Assembly: GCF_001273755.1 (NCBI RefSeq)
Contig: NZ_LGYA01000001.1
Span: 3,365,177 to 3,429,176, forward strand
Direction: 5' to 3'
Length of the DNA: 64,000 bases
From: Peribacillus butanolivorans
GTDB lineage: Bacteria; Bacillota; Bacilli; Bacillales; DSM-1321
A model generated the notes under the pieces. The model did not search any database and was not told the origin of the DNA. It saw nothing but the letters and a program-made list of their open reading frames with translations. Both the position numbers and the translations under genes were made by a program. Below, one piece after another: positions 28,040 through 36,592 of this stretch. Within the stretch, counting starts at the first letter, position 1; every line of letters begins with the position of its first letter.

Positions 28040-28074
28040 TTTGACAATCCTCCTGTATACACCACTTTCAATAA

Positions 28075-28103
28075 AATATATGCCGATCATCCTGTAATAA
28101 TGA
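28075..28103 (-). promoter_or_regulatory. Candidate sigma-E promoter of the spoIIIA operon
   Basis: TCATTAT (28097-28103), 14-bp spacer, CATATATT (28075-28082) on the minus strand; the -10 matches CATACAMT at six of eight positions. The site is placed so that the spoIIIAA ribosome site stays within the transcript. Confidence 0.45.
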
Positions 28104-28217
28104 CAAGCTAATAAAGAAACTGACCTTTTAGTAATCCTTTTGAGAACTTCTTAGCTACTTCAATCCCTAGCTATAGAAAAAGTCATACATAAAAAGGAAT
28201 GAAAAAAGACAAAAAAA

Positions 28218-28242
28218 AAGCCCGAGATATAATCTCGGACTT
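28218..28242 (-). terminator. Terminator of efp
   Basis: AAG-CCGAGAT/ATCTCGG-CTT stem followed on the minus strand by a run of T; 8 bp after the efp stop. Confidence 0.9.
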
Positions 28243-28249
28243 CTTCTAA

Positions 28250-28807
28250 TTATGCGCGTGATACGTATGAACCTTCGTTTGTATTGATCAATAATTTGTC
28301 ACCTTGATTGATGAAGAATGGCACTTGAACTGAAAGGCCTGTTTCAAGTACGGCTGATTTTGTTCCACCTGAAGATGTATCGCCTTTAATACCAGGCTCA
28401 GTTTCTGCAACTTCAAGTTCAACTGTGTTAGGAAGCTCGACACCAAGTGTTTCGGCTTGGAAAGTCATAATATGCACTTCCATATTTTCTTTTAGGAATT
28501 TTAATTCGCGTTCAATACTTGAAGCTGGTAGCTCGATTTGATCGTAAGTTTCGTTATCCATAAAGACATGGCTGTCTCCACTTGCATAAAGGTACTGCAT
28601 TTTACGGTTTTCAATATGCGCTTTCGCCACTTTTTCACCCGCACGGAATGTTTTCTCTTGGATGGATCCTGTACGAAGATTACGAAGCTTAGAACGTACA
28701 AAGGCAGCGCCTTTACCTGGTTTAACATGTTGGAACTCGATAACCTGCCAAATTCCATTATCTACTTCAATTGTAACACCTGTGCGAAAATCGTTTACAG
28801 AAATCAT
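28250..28807 (-). CDS. efp: Translation elongation factor P
   Basis: The 185-residue protein has three OB-like domains with [19 protein letters not shown] around the conserved Lys32 tip and [25 protein letters not shown] in domain III. It relieves ribosome stalling at polyproline. ATG at 28807 follows AGGAGGAC. It is 26 bp after yqhT, with which it is usually cotranscribed. Confidence 0.97.
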   Translation of the reverse strand: MISVNDFRTGVTIEVDNGIWQVIEFQHVKPGKGAAFVRSKLRNLRTGSIQEKTFRAGEKVAKAHIENRKMQYLYASGDSHVFMDNETYDQIELPASSIERELKFLKENMEVHIMTFQAETLGVELPNTVELEVAETEPGIKGDTSSGGTKSAVLETGLSVQVPFFINQGDKLLINTNEGSYVSRA

Positions 28808-28833
28808 AAAATTGTCCTCCTACATGTACATGT

Positions 28834-29895
28834 TTACAGAATGATTAACTCTTTTGATGAATGTGTAAGTGCTTCGTTACCTTCTATTGTAACGATTGTA
28901 TCATCTTCAATCCGTACTCCGCCAACTCCCGGTAAATAAATACCCGGCTCAACGGTAACAGCCATACCTGGTTCTAGAATGATATCAGACCTCAAGGATA
29001 ATGCTGGACCTTCATGAACTTCAAGACCAATTCCATGTCCTGTTGAATGTCCAAAATACTGTCCAAATCCTTTTTCTTCAATTAAATTACGAGTTAGTGC
29101 ATCCGCTTCCCTGCCTGTCATCCCAGGTTTTATCCCGGCCATGCCACGCAGTTGCGCTTCTAAAACAATGTCATAAATATTAATAAGTTCTTCACTTGGC
29201 TGACCAACTGCTAATGTCCGAGTTATATCAGACACATACCCTTTATAGTACGCCCCATAATCTAATGTGACAAAATCGCCTTTTTCAATGATTTTATTCG
29301 TAGCCACTCCGTGCGGAAGAGCAGATCTTTTACCAGAAGCAACAATAATATCAAAGGAAGAAGAGGTGGCCCCTTGTTTCCTCATAAAGAATTCAAGCTC
29401 ATTGGACACATCCAGCTCTGAAATACCCGGGCGCATAAAATCCAGAATATGTGTAAAGGCAGCATCAGCAATAGCAGCCGCTTCCTTTAATATCTTAATC
29501 TCTGATGAAGTCTTTATCAAGCGTAAATTCTCAATTACTCCCGACACCGGCAAAAGTTGTCCTTCAATGACCTTTTCATATGCCTTATATGTCGCAAAAG
29601 TCAGATGATCTTGCTCAAAGCCGAGTATACTTATATTCATCTCTTTAGCCTGTTTACCGACTTCTTCAATAATTGTCCCCTTGTGTTGAATAATTTCAAA
29701 GTCTGCTGCCTGCTTGCCCGCTTGTTCTACGTATCTGAAATCAGTAATGAATTTAGCTTCTTTTTGGGAAATTAAAACAACACCGGCACTTCCAGTAAAA
29801 TTGGTCATGAATCGGCGGTTATATGTACTGGTAATCAAAAAGCCATTAATGCCCACCTTTTCCATTGAGGCTCTTAAACGTTTCAGATTATTCAT
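28834..29895 (-). CDS. yqhT: Xaa-Pro aminopeptidase-like M24 peptidase (YqhT)
   Basis: The 353-residue protein has a creatinase-like N-terminal domain (1-125) and the M24 pita-bread domain with metal ligands in TLDYGAYYKGYVSDITRT, GHSTGHGIGLEVHEGPALS and VTVEPGIYLPGVGGVRIEDD. Such enzymes cleave the N-terminal residue before proline. ATG at 29895 (AAAGGGGGAG site) is chosen; the open frame extends 66 codons into aroQ but there encodes nothing conserved. It is two bases before the aroQ stop. The pairing of a proline peptidase with EF-P is common. Confidence 0.93.
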   Translation of the reverse strand: MNNLKRLRASMEKVGINGFLITSTYNRRFMTNFTGSAGVVLISQKEAKFITDFRYVEQAGKQAADFEIIQHKGTIIEEVGKQAKEMNISILGFEQDHLTFATYKAYEKVIEGQLLPVSGVIENLRLIKTSSEIKILKEAAAIADAAFTHILDFMRPGISELDVSNELEFFMRKQGATSSSFDIIVASGKRSALPHGVATNKIIEKGDFVTLDYGAYYKGYVSDITRTLAVGQPSEELINIYDIVLEAQLRGMAGIKPGMTGREADALTRNLIEEKGFGQYFGHSTGHGIGLEVHEGPALSLRSDIILEPGMAVTVEPGIYLPGVGGVRIEDDTIVTIEGNEALTHSSKELIIL

Positions 29896-29896
29896 T

Positions 29897-30343
29897 TTAT
29901 TTCTCCCCCTTTGCAATCTTTGTAATCGCCTGCAAAGCCAATTCATATCCGTGTATCCCCAAGCCGACAATCTGTCCCGCCGACACCGGTGCGGTAACTG
30001 ATTCATGCCGAAAGCTTTCACGGGCATGGATGTTCGAAATATGTACTTCCACAACTGGAACATCAATTCCGGCAATTGCATCGCGAATCGCATAGCTATA
30101 ATGAGTAAATGCTCCTGGATTAATAATAATCCCGTCTATCCCATGATCTTCTGACCAATGGAGCTTATCGATAATCGCTCCTTCATGGTTAGATTGAAAA
30201 CAAGTGATTTCCACATTTAACCCTTGAGCCTGCTGTTGTAATTGAGTTTCCACATCCAAAAGCGTCGAAGACCCATAATGCGCAGGCTCACGTTTCCCTA
30301 AGCGATTTAAATTCGGACCGTTAATTAATAAGATTTTTGTCAT
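29897..30343 (-). CDS. aroQ: Type II 3-dehydroquinate dehydratase
   Basis: The 148-residue dodecameric enzyme of the shikimate pathway has ILLINGPNLNRLGKREPAHYG (catalytic Arg and Tyr), FQSNHEGAIIDKLH, INPGAFTHYS and VEVHISNIHARESFRHES (catalytic His). ATG at 30343 has an AGGTG site; in-frame upstream Met codons to 30388 are unsupported. The normal length is about 146. Confidence 0.96.
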   Translation of the reverse strand: MTKILLINGPNLNRLGKREPAHYGSSTLLDVETQLQQQAQGLNVEITCFQSNHEGAIIDKLHWSEDHGIDGIIINPGAFTHYSYAIRDAIAGIDVPVVEVHISNIHARESFRHESVTAPVSAGQIVGLGIHGYELALQAITKIAKGEK

Positions 30344-30436
30344 TATCAAACACCTGCTCATAATTAAAAGAATGCTTTCCATGAACATTCTATCATAATT
30401 ACAAATTGTCTTACTACTTTTTTACAACCCAGGCGT

Positions 30437-30952
30437 TCAGCTTTTCGACTGATTTTCAGCACCTTTATTAATATGACGAATATATTCCTGATGGTCGTAA
30501 GAAATAGAATATCCGACAAAAAGGCCGTATAAAATAAAAATACAGATACTGGTTATAATGGACTTTGACGACATTTCCGAAAAGGATGGCAAATCAGAGA
30601 ACATCGGTTTTAAGACAAATATAAGCAAAGCCCAGCAAACGGCACCAAAAAAAACACCTAATAGAATACTTTTCATTTTTCTAAAAAGTCCATAGTATAT
30701 TAAAGCAATCCCCACGGACAGAATTCCGAAGACGAGCATGGTCATCACCGTACCGAGCCAGCGATCAATCCATGTCATATTCGACCAAGAAGTAAGTATA
30801 AATTTGGGACTAAATTTCATAAAATTAAAATAATGTGCTATTATTCCGGCAAAACTGGCAAGGAGCCCTCCAACAAAACCGATAGCCAATACATTGTTGA
30901 TTAACATGATTCTATTTTCCTGTTGATTTTGTCCTTTTTCATTAGAAGACAT
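30437..30952 (-). CDS. yqhR: YqhR family membrane protein
   Basis: A 171-residue protein with a polar N-terminus (MSSNEKGQNQQEN) and about four transmembrane helices (about 20-42, 63-85, 92-115, 125-145). ATG at 30952 follows GGAGGTG; the in-frame GTG at 30961 lies in the ribosome site. Position next to aroQ and facing yqhQ matches B. subtilis yqhR. Function unknown. Confidence 0.88.
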   Translation of the reverse strand: MSSNEKGQNQQENRIMLINNVLAIGFVGGLLASFAGIIAHYFNFMKFSPKFILTSWSNMTWIDRWLGTVMTMLVFGILSVGIALIYYGLFRKMKSILLGVFFGAVCWALLIFVLKPMFSDLPSFSEMSSKSIITSICIFILYGLFVGYSISYDHQEYIRHINKGAENQSKS

Positions 30953-31308
30953 ATCAAACACCTCCGCTACGTAGTATGCCCTTTGTTAAATAGAACTATT
31001 TTATTTTATCCGTAGTGAGGAGATTTACTAGAGGTTTTTGGATTTATTCTGTATGATAAAGACATAAATAATGTGCTTTTTTCAGAGGATTATGTCCATC
31101 CTCTGTTGAATTTTATATGTACACAGGATACTTCTTTCCTGCGATTCATCATTCATAAAGTATTTGCAAGGAGTAGGCCTCCATTTATTCGTCCATTGAT
31201 CTTTGAGAGGGGCGGTTCTATAGGGTCTTATACCTTGTGAATACTTGATAATAAACATGATAGCACCCATGAGAGAGCTACGTGAATAACTATTAGGTTG
31301 GTGTAGAA
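30953..31308. other. Divergent yqhR-yqhQ intergenic region
   Basis: No supported gene. An 8-bp stem CAGAGGAT/ATCCTCTG lies at 31083-31105 without a T tract. An open frame at 31082-31270 (minus) has no ribosome site. I see no consensus promoter for either gene. Confidence 0.6.
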
Positions 31309-32262
31309 ATGTCTGAGGTTCAAAAACCCGTTTATGGAGGGCAGGCTGTAGTGGAAGGCGTCATGTTTGGCGGCAAACACCATACAGTCACTGCTGTCCG
31401 CCGCAAAGATTCAACGATTGTGTATTATCATATACCGCGTGAATCAAAGCCTGCTGTCAATCGCTTAAAAAAAATACCGTTTTTACGGGGAATTGTCTCA
31501 CTGATTCAGTCGAGCGCTACCGGATCGAAACATCTAAACTTTTCCACAGAGCAGTATGAAGAAGAAGGCGGGGAAAAGATAGAAGAAAAGAAAACAGAAA
31601 CAAAGGAATCTTCAAAACTAAGTGTATGGCTTGGAGTTGCCGTAATCGGGGTACTCTCCTTCTTATTTGGTAAATTGCTGTTTACACTGATTCCAGTCTT
31701 TCTTGCAGAATTGACAAGACCTATTTTCCCTAGTCATATGGCTCAGGTTTTAATGGAAAGCTTGTTTAAGTTGATATTACTGCTCATTTACATTTACCTA
31801 GTATCCATGACACCATTAATCAAGCGAGTCTTTCAATATCACGGTGCAGAGCATAAAGTGATTAATTGTTTTGAAAGCGGGAAAGAATTGACTGTCTCCA
31901 ATGTGCAGGCAAGTTCACGGCTTCATTATCGTTGCGGCAGCAGCTTTATTTTATTTACTGTCATTGTTGGTATGTTTGTCTATATGCTCGTCCCAATCGA
32001 CCCTTTATGGCTACGTGTCGTGGATCGAGTGTTACTTATTCCCGTCGTGCTCGGCATTTCCTTCGAGGTATTGCAGTTGACAAACAAAGTGAGAGATATT
32101 CCAGTTCTGCGTTACCTTGGTTATCCTGGTCTTTGGCTTCAATTATTGACTACAAAAGCTCCTTCCGACGATCAGGTCGAAGTCGCATTGGCTTCCTTTC
32201 ATGAACTGTTAAGGTTGGAAAAAAGGACGGAAGAAGGTTTAGAAACGGATGTTATTGTGTAA
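31309..32262 (+). CDS. yqhQ: DUF1385 membrane protein YqhQ
   Basis: The 317-residue protein carries the DUF1385 signature VYGGQAVVEGVMFGGKHH at residues 8-25, a Glu/Lys-rich stretch at about 85-105, then about four transmembrane helices and the conserved FQYHGAEHKVINCFE motif near 180 with His and Cys that could bind a metal or nucleotide. The family is widespread and functionally unassigned. The ribosome site is weak (AGGTTGGTG). Confidence 0.9.
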   Translation: MSEVQKPVYGGQAVVEGVMFGGKHHTVTAVRRKDSTIVYYHIPRESKPAVNRLKKIPFLRGIVSLIQSSATGSKHLNFSTEQYEEEGGEKIEEKKTETKESSKLSVWLGVAVIGVLSFLFGKLLFTLIPVFLAELTRPIFPSHMAQVLMESLFKLILLLIYIYLVSMTPLIKRVFQYHGAEHKVINCFESGKELTVSNVQASSRLHYRCGSSFILFTVIVGMFVYMLVPIDPLWLRVVDRVLLIPVVLGISFEVLQLTNKVRDIPVLRYLGYPGLWLQLLTTKAPSDDQVEVALASFHELLRLEKRTEEGLETDVIV

Positions 32263-32398
32263 AACATCTATCACAATATGATTATGAAAAATCATATACT
32301 AAACAAAGAGAATAATCTTCATTTTTTCAAATATTTTACATGAATAATGTTTAAAATAAGCTATAAATGCTTATGATGCTCTTAAGGAGGTGGCTTTG

Positions 32399-32773
32399 TT
32401 GAAACGTTTCATATCATTCATGATATACGGAATCATCGCCCTCGGAGTCCTCGGACTAATGAGCCGACTGTTTAATGACCCGATTGGCTTTTTTAGAAAC
32501 ATTCTTATAATTGCCATTGTCGCAGGGATTATTTATATGATTTATACCGGATTAACAAAGGGAAAACCAGTAAAAAAAGAGCAACAGGCATTTCGAAAGG
32601 CTGCACGCCAATCGAAAAAAAGGCTAAAGAACCGAACTTCGAAAAAGGATAATGTGGCTAGCTTCTCTGCAGCAAAATCGTCTAAAAAAATAAAAGTGAG
32701 AAAGAAATCAGATAGTCACTTAACCGTCATCGAAGGGAAAAAGAATAAAAAGAAAAATCGGGCTTCTTTTTAA
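32399..32773 (+). CDS. yqhP: SA1362/YqhP family small membrane protein
   Basis: About 124 residues: two N-terminal transmembrane helices (3-20 and 31-50) and a strongly basic, Lys-rich tail from residue 55 on, likely cytoplasmic. I place the start at TTG 32399, eight bases after AGGAGG; the in-frame GTG at 32390 overlaps that site. It follows yqhQ by 136 bp. Function unknown. Confidence 0.85.
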   Translation: MKRFISFMIYGIIALGVLGLMSRLFNDPIGFFRNILIIAIVAGIIYMIYTGLTKGKPVKKEQQAFRKAARQSKKRLKNRTSKKDNVASFSAAKSSKKIKVRKKSDSHLTVIEGKKNKKKNRASF

Positions 32774-32786
32774 GAGCCCGATTTTT
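32753..32786. terminator. Bidirectional terminator between yqhP and yqhO
   Basis: AAAAATCGGGCT and AGCCCGATTTTT form a perfect 12-bp stem; the yqhP stop codon lies in the loop. T runs follow on both strands. Confidence 0.9.
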
Positions 32787-32791
32787 CTTTT

Positions 32792-33673
32792 TTAATATGT
32801 CCAATGCTTTAAGAATTCTCTAGTAAACTGACGACCACGATTCATTAACTCTCCTTTTTTTTCATCATTCAAGTTGAAATCCATAGCGGAGATCCCCTTC
32901 ATCGGGATAAATACAATATTCTGAACATGTTTCTTGGAAATATAACGTGCATCATGGGCATCTTTCATTGTCTTGAATAGTGCTGAGAACAATTCAACCG
33001 CATTATCCACTTCATGCGGCTTCCATATCTCATCTGCACTAAGACGTAAGCCTATGACTGGTCGTTCCTTTCTTACATGGTCTGAATTAAATAACCACAT
33101 TGGAAAATTGCTTAACACGCCTCCATCAACAAATAGAAACGTACTTTTCCCAACATTCAGCTTTACTGGTTCAAAAAAATATGGAATGCTACAACTCATT
33201 CTTACCGCCTTGGCCACTGGAAAAGTGATTGGATCGATTCCATAGTTCGGTAACTCATCAGGAAGCACTACCAATTTCCCATTTGTAATATCAGAGGTAA
33301 TAATACGGAGAGAATTTGGTGGAACATCATTAAAGGTGACTACATTCCTTTCTGCTAGTTTACCCGCAACCCAATTTTCCAAGGCCTCCCCTTTATATAA
33401 ACCTAATTTCCAATAAACAAGTAGCCACTTGGCAAGCGGGATAGGTAAAAGGCCCCGCCTCTTATCCAACAGGCTACTTAATTCTATATCAAGAAAAACC
33501 TCTTCCATTTCTTTTCCTGTATAACCTGCAGCAGAAAAAGCTGCTATAATTGAGCCTGCACTCGTTCCAGCTGTCCTTTTAAATACAAATCCACGTTCCT
33601 CCAATTCCTGCAGGGCTCCTACTAAACCATATGCCTTAATCCCGCCTCCGGAAAAAACGCCGTCAATAATCAT
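32792..33673 (-). CDS. yqhO: Patatin-like phospholipase (YqhO)
   Basis: The 293-residue cytoplasmic protein has the patatin features: oxyanion loop SGGGIKAYGLVGAL near residue 8-21, nucleophile Ser38 in GTSAG, and the catalytic Asp in VDGGVLSNFP near 190. Patatins are lipid acyl hydrolases with a Ser-Asp dyad. ATG at 33673 follows GAGGAGGGC. The physiological lipid substrate is unknown. It may be read from splB, 84 bp upstream, since no terminator separates them. Confidence 0.93.
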   Translation of the reverse strand: MIIDGVFSGGGIKAYGLVGALQELEERGFVFKRTAGTSAGSIIAAFSAAGYTGKEMEEVFLDIELSSLLDKRRGLLPIPLAKWLLVYWKLGLYKGEALENWVAGKLAERNVVTFNDVPPNSLRIITSDITNGKLVVLPDELPNYGIDPITFPVAKAVRMSCSIPYFFEPVKLNVGKSTFLFVDGGVLSNFPMWLFNSDHVRKERPVIGLRLSADEIWKPHEVDNAVELFSALFKTMKDAHDARYISKKHVQNIVFIPMKGISAMDFNLNDEKKGELMNRGRQFTREFLKHWTY

Positions 33674-33757
33674 TGCTGCCCTCCTCTATTCCGGTCTTTA
33701 CATTTTTAAGCAGGATTAGAGCGATTTATGACTGATTTATATAGAAACAACCTTTCA

Positions 33758-34783
33758 TCAGGTAAAATACTGAATTTCCGATTTCGGGAAAAACTTCGCT
33801 ATATACCCTCGGATAGTTGATTCAAGTTCTGCTGCTTCTTCAGTTTGATACACATATTTCCCAATGCCATAGCGACCCCATTTATATTTCCGTTTCGTTT
33901 CATCAAGTTCCAATTTTGTTTTAGGGTAATTTTTTTGAATCACTTTTTTTGCAGGACCAGTAAACCTATGCTGAATTAGCTCAAAAGTTAAATCAGGAAT
34001 ATCCACCCCTTCTAATGCCTCACTTAACAGCTCGAATAGTTCAAAGTAGCCTTCCTTCCATGCTTCATGACGATATATTGGCGCAACGATAAAACCTAAT
34101 GGGTATCCTGCACCTGCTACCTTGCGTGCCGCTTCCATTCTTTCCTCAAAGCTCGAAGTTCCAGGCTCAAAATTCTTGATCACGTAACGTGAATTAATAC
34201 TAAACCGAAATCTTGTTTTCCCATTATGTTCGGCATCCAATAGATGATCGACATGATGAAATTTGGTTACAAATCGGAGAACACCGTTTTCACTTTTACC
34301 AAAATATTCAATGGCCCTTTTTAATGAATGTGTCAAATGGTCAATGCCGACAATATCAGAAGTACATGCCGCCTCGAATCGGGTAATTTCAGGTTTTCTT
34401 TCGTTTATATATTTTTCTGCTACTTCGAAAATCTCATCAAGATTCACGTATGTCCTAATGTATGGTTTTGTACCTAGCGTCGTCTGTAAATAACAATAGT
34501 GACAGTGACCCATACACCCAGTAGCAAGCGGGATAGCATATTCTGCAGATGGCTTAGACGAGTCGAACTTCAATGTTTTCCTGATTCCCACAACCAGCGT
34601 CGACTTGGCGACACGATATTTTTGCAAATCATTATCCCCAGGTAAATCTCTAATTTGATTATGTGAAGTGGTCTCACGGATCTCAATATTCATATCCTCA
34701 AATTTCTTTTTTAATTCTCGGCCAAGCGGGTATTCCAGTGCTCTTGGCTCAATATATACTAGCTGTGGGATAAATGGTTTCAT
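33758..34783 (-). CDS. splB: Spore photoproduct lyase
   Basis: The 341-residue radical-SAM enzyme has the cluster motif ATGCMGHCHYC with Cys90, Cys94 and Cys97, and the H-donor Cys140 in EAACTSDIVG. It splits the 5-thyminyl-5,6-dihydrothymine photoproduct during spore germination. The end IQYFT is the family terminus. ATG at 34783 follows GGAG at six bases; an upstream ATG at 34795 lacks a site. No splA homologue precedes it, and it lies in the block that replaces mntR. Confidence 0.97.
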   Translation of the reverse strand: MKPFIPQLVYIEPRALEYPLGRELKKKFEDMNIEIRETTSHNQIRDLPGDNDLQKYRVAKSTLVVGIRKTLKFDSSKPSAEYAIPLATGCMGHCHYCYLQTTLGTKPYIRTYVNLDEIFEVAEKYINERKPEITRFEAACTSDIVGIDHLTHSLKRAIEYFGKSENGVLRFVTKFHHVDHLLDAEHNGKTRFRFSINSRYVIKNFEPGTSSFEERMEAARKVAGAGYPLGFIVAPIYRHEAWKEGYFELFELLSEALEGVDIPDLTFELIQHRFTGPAKKVIQKNYPKTKLELDETKRKYKWGRYGIGKYVYQTEEAAELESTIRGYIAKFFPKSEIQYFT

Positions 34784-34920
34784 ATACTTCTCCATTCTTT
34801 TTCGGATTTGTTCATACTTTTATTCAAACTAGACAATCTAACTTATAAGGATAGTTTTTCTTAATTCAATTATCCTCATGATTGATTCTAATTGGTAAAT
34901 TCAAGTATGGGAGATGTGAT

Positions 34921-35103
34921 ATGACTAAAAAGCAAGACTTCTTGACGAATGGAATGGGTAAACGAGTAATTACCGTTCAAACAGATAATAAATTTCCCAA
35001 TCCCCGGAATGTCCCTGGAGACTCTGTCGATGAATACTCGGTGTTAAAGGATGGAAACCAATACTTGGCCGAAAAGGAAATTGCCCAACAAAATGAAAAT
35101 GGC
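34921..35103 (+). CDS. Unrecognised 60-61 residue protein divergent from splB
   Basis: The frame from ATG 34921, with GGGAGATG upstream, encodes about 61 residues ending before the TGA at 35104-35106. It is hydrophilic, without a signal or transmembrane segment, with Gly/Pro/Asn-rich GKRVITVQTDNKFPNPRN. The good ribosome site and a following hairpin support coding. I do not recognise the family. Being next to splB makes a spore-related role possible, but that is a guess. Confidence 0.75.
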
Positions 35104-35108
35104 TGACA

Positions 35109-35166
35109 AATGAATGCAGCAAAGAAGACCGAATCCTAAGACTCGGTCTTCTCTGTTGCATTCATT
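35109..35166. terminator. Large hairpin between convergent genes
   Basis: Outer AATGAATGCA/TGCATTCATT and inner AGAAGACCGA/TCGGTCTTCT stems of 10 bp each, separated by four-base internal loops. The last codons of the MFS gene are part of the right arm. It probably ends both transcripts. Confidence 0.75.
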
Positions 35167-36386
35167 TTCATTGTGTTTTCTTTAAGGAGTTTAAACGCAA
35201 GGAAAAGCAAGATAATACCAAATACTCCAGCAATAATATAACTTATATTTAAATAGTTTTTCATTAACACTGACATGAGTGGTGGTCCTGCTGCAACACC
35301 AATAAATCGTGCAGAACTATAGAAAGAGGAAATTGTTCCCCGCTGTGTCTTTTCAATATTTTCAGTAATGAGCGCATCCAAAGTTGGCAGCATGGCACCA
35401 ATCGCGATTCCTAATACACTTGTTATTATAAGCAGCAACACAATTTTTTCCTTCGTATAGCCAACAAAAACTATACTTCCTGACATTAATATTAAGCTAA
35501 TCAATATAATCTTTCTCATCAACGGTATGCTTCCTTTTATCTTCCTTCCCGCCACATAAGAGGAGATACATAAGAAGAACAAAGGGATTGCCAAGACAAA
35601 GCCTTTTTTAATGCCTTTTAAATCATGTAATTTTTCTAGACTTTCCGATAAAAAAAATAGCACTGCAAAAAGAACAAGCATGACAAAAACGCCCAATAGG
35701 AATACAACGGAAAGCCACTTCCCTCCCTCCTCAAAGGTTACTTTCGTTTTATTTAAAAATTCTTTGAACTTTATTGGTGCCTGATTATTCTTCGGTACTT
35801 TTATAAAGAAAAAAACGAGAACAATCGAAATTAAACTAAAAAAGGAAATAGAAAAGAACGGTAAAAACCAAATAAGTGAAGCGAATAAGGATCCTAAAAT
35901 CGGACTTAACACTTTCCCGAAGGTATTCGATGTTTCAATTATGCCTAAACAGGAACTTGTTTTCTCATCATCAGCTTTATAAAGGTCCCCTACTAATGGC
36001 AAGACGATTGGAGTTGCCCCAGCCGCACCAATCCCTTGAAGTACGCGGCCCAAGATAATCCAGGTATACGGATTGTCCATCTTCCAGGAAACAAAACCAG
36101 CAATCAAACCACCTATCAAAGCTAAAATAAGGCTGGGTAGGATAACTTTTTTCCTTCCAATGCGATCAGACAAGTAACCTGCTACTGGGATTAGAAAAAT
36201 GGAAGCGATTGAATAACTGGTGATTATCATACTCGACTGAAAGGATGTTATGTTCACTTTTTCTTCAAAAACCGGCAACACGGGAATAAGCATAGAATTT
36301 CCTAGTGTCATGACGAGCGGAATCGAAGCCATGCTTACAATACACCAAGCACTTACCTTCGTATTATCGCATTTCTGATTTTCCAT
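35136..36386 (-). CDS. MFS drug-efflux type transporter
   Basis: A 416-residue protein with 12 predicted transmembrane helices. Motif A after helix 2, GYLSDRIGRKKVILP (about 70-85), and motif-B/C-like GRVLQGIGAAGATPIVLPLVGD (about 113-135, in part) place it in the drug:H+ antiporter group of the Major Facilitator Superfamily. The substrate cannot be read from sequence. It is upstream of nothing cotranscribed and has no adjacent regulator. It belongs to the non-syntenic block with splB and nrdJ. Confidence 0.88.
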   Translation of the reverse strand: MENQKCDNTKVSAWCIVSMASIPLVMTLGNSMLIPVLPVFEEKVNITSFQSSMIITSYSIASIFLIPVAGYLSDRIGRKKVILPSLILALIGGLIAGFVSWKMDNPYTWIILGRVLQGIGAAGATPIVLPLVGDLYKADDEKTSSCLGIIETSNTFGKVLSPILGSLFASLIWFLPFFSISFFSLISIVLVFFFIKVPKNNQAPIKFKEFLNKTKVTFEEGGKWLSVVFLLGVFVMLVLFAVLFFLSESLEKLHDLKGIKKGFVLAIPLFFLCISSYVAGRKIKGSIPLMRKIILISLILMSGSIVFVGYTKEKIVLLLIITSVLGIAIGAMLPTLDALITENIEKTQRGTISSFYSSARFIGVAAGPPLMSVLMKNYLNISYIIAGVFGIILLFLAFKLLKENTMKMNATEKTES

Positions 36387-36538
36387 TCATACACCCCATC
36401 ATAGTTAATACATTGTAGTTTAACCATATATAAAGAAAAACCGTCACGAGAACTAATAACAATTAATAGTTTACAAACCAATAAAAGGGAACCTTTAAAA
36501 TTTCAAAATATTGAATACACTTTTAGATTTGCAAAAAA

Positions 36539-36579
36539 AAGCCGTTAAGATCAGCTTTTCAGCTATACCTTAACGACTT
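36539..36579 (-). terminator. Terminator of nrdJ
   Basis: AAG-CGTTAAG/CTTAACG-CTT stem with a small inner AGCT/AGCT stem, then eight T on the minus strand; 14 bp after the stop. Confidence 0.85.
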
Positions 36580-36592
36580 TCTTAAATTAAGC

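Noticed and set aside
28047-28075. Sigma-E-like ATATATT..TATACAGG before spoIIIAA
   Set aside because: Transcription from it would start after the spoIIIAA ribosome site; the site at 28075-28103 is preferred.
29896-30093. N-terminal extension of yqhT into aroQ
   Set aside because: The sequence overlaps aroQ, is unlike the M24 family, and a good ribosome site sits before ATG 29895.
31082-31270. 62-codon minus-strand open frame between yqhR and yqhQ
   Set aside because: No ribosome site, odd composition, and it overlaps a hairpin; not supported as a gene.
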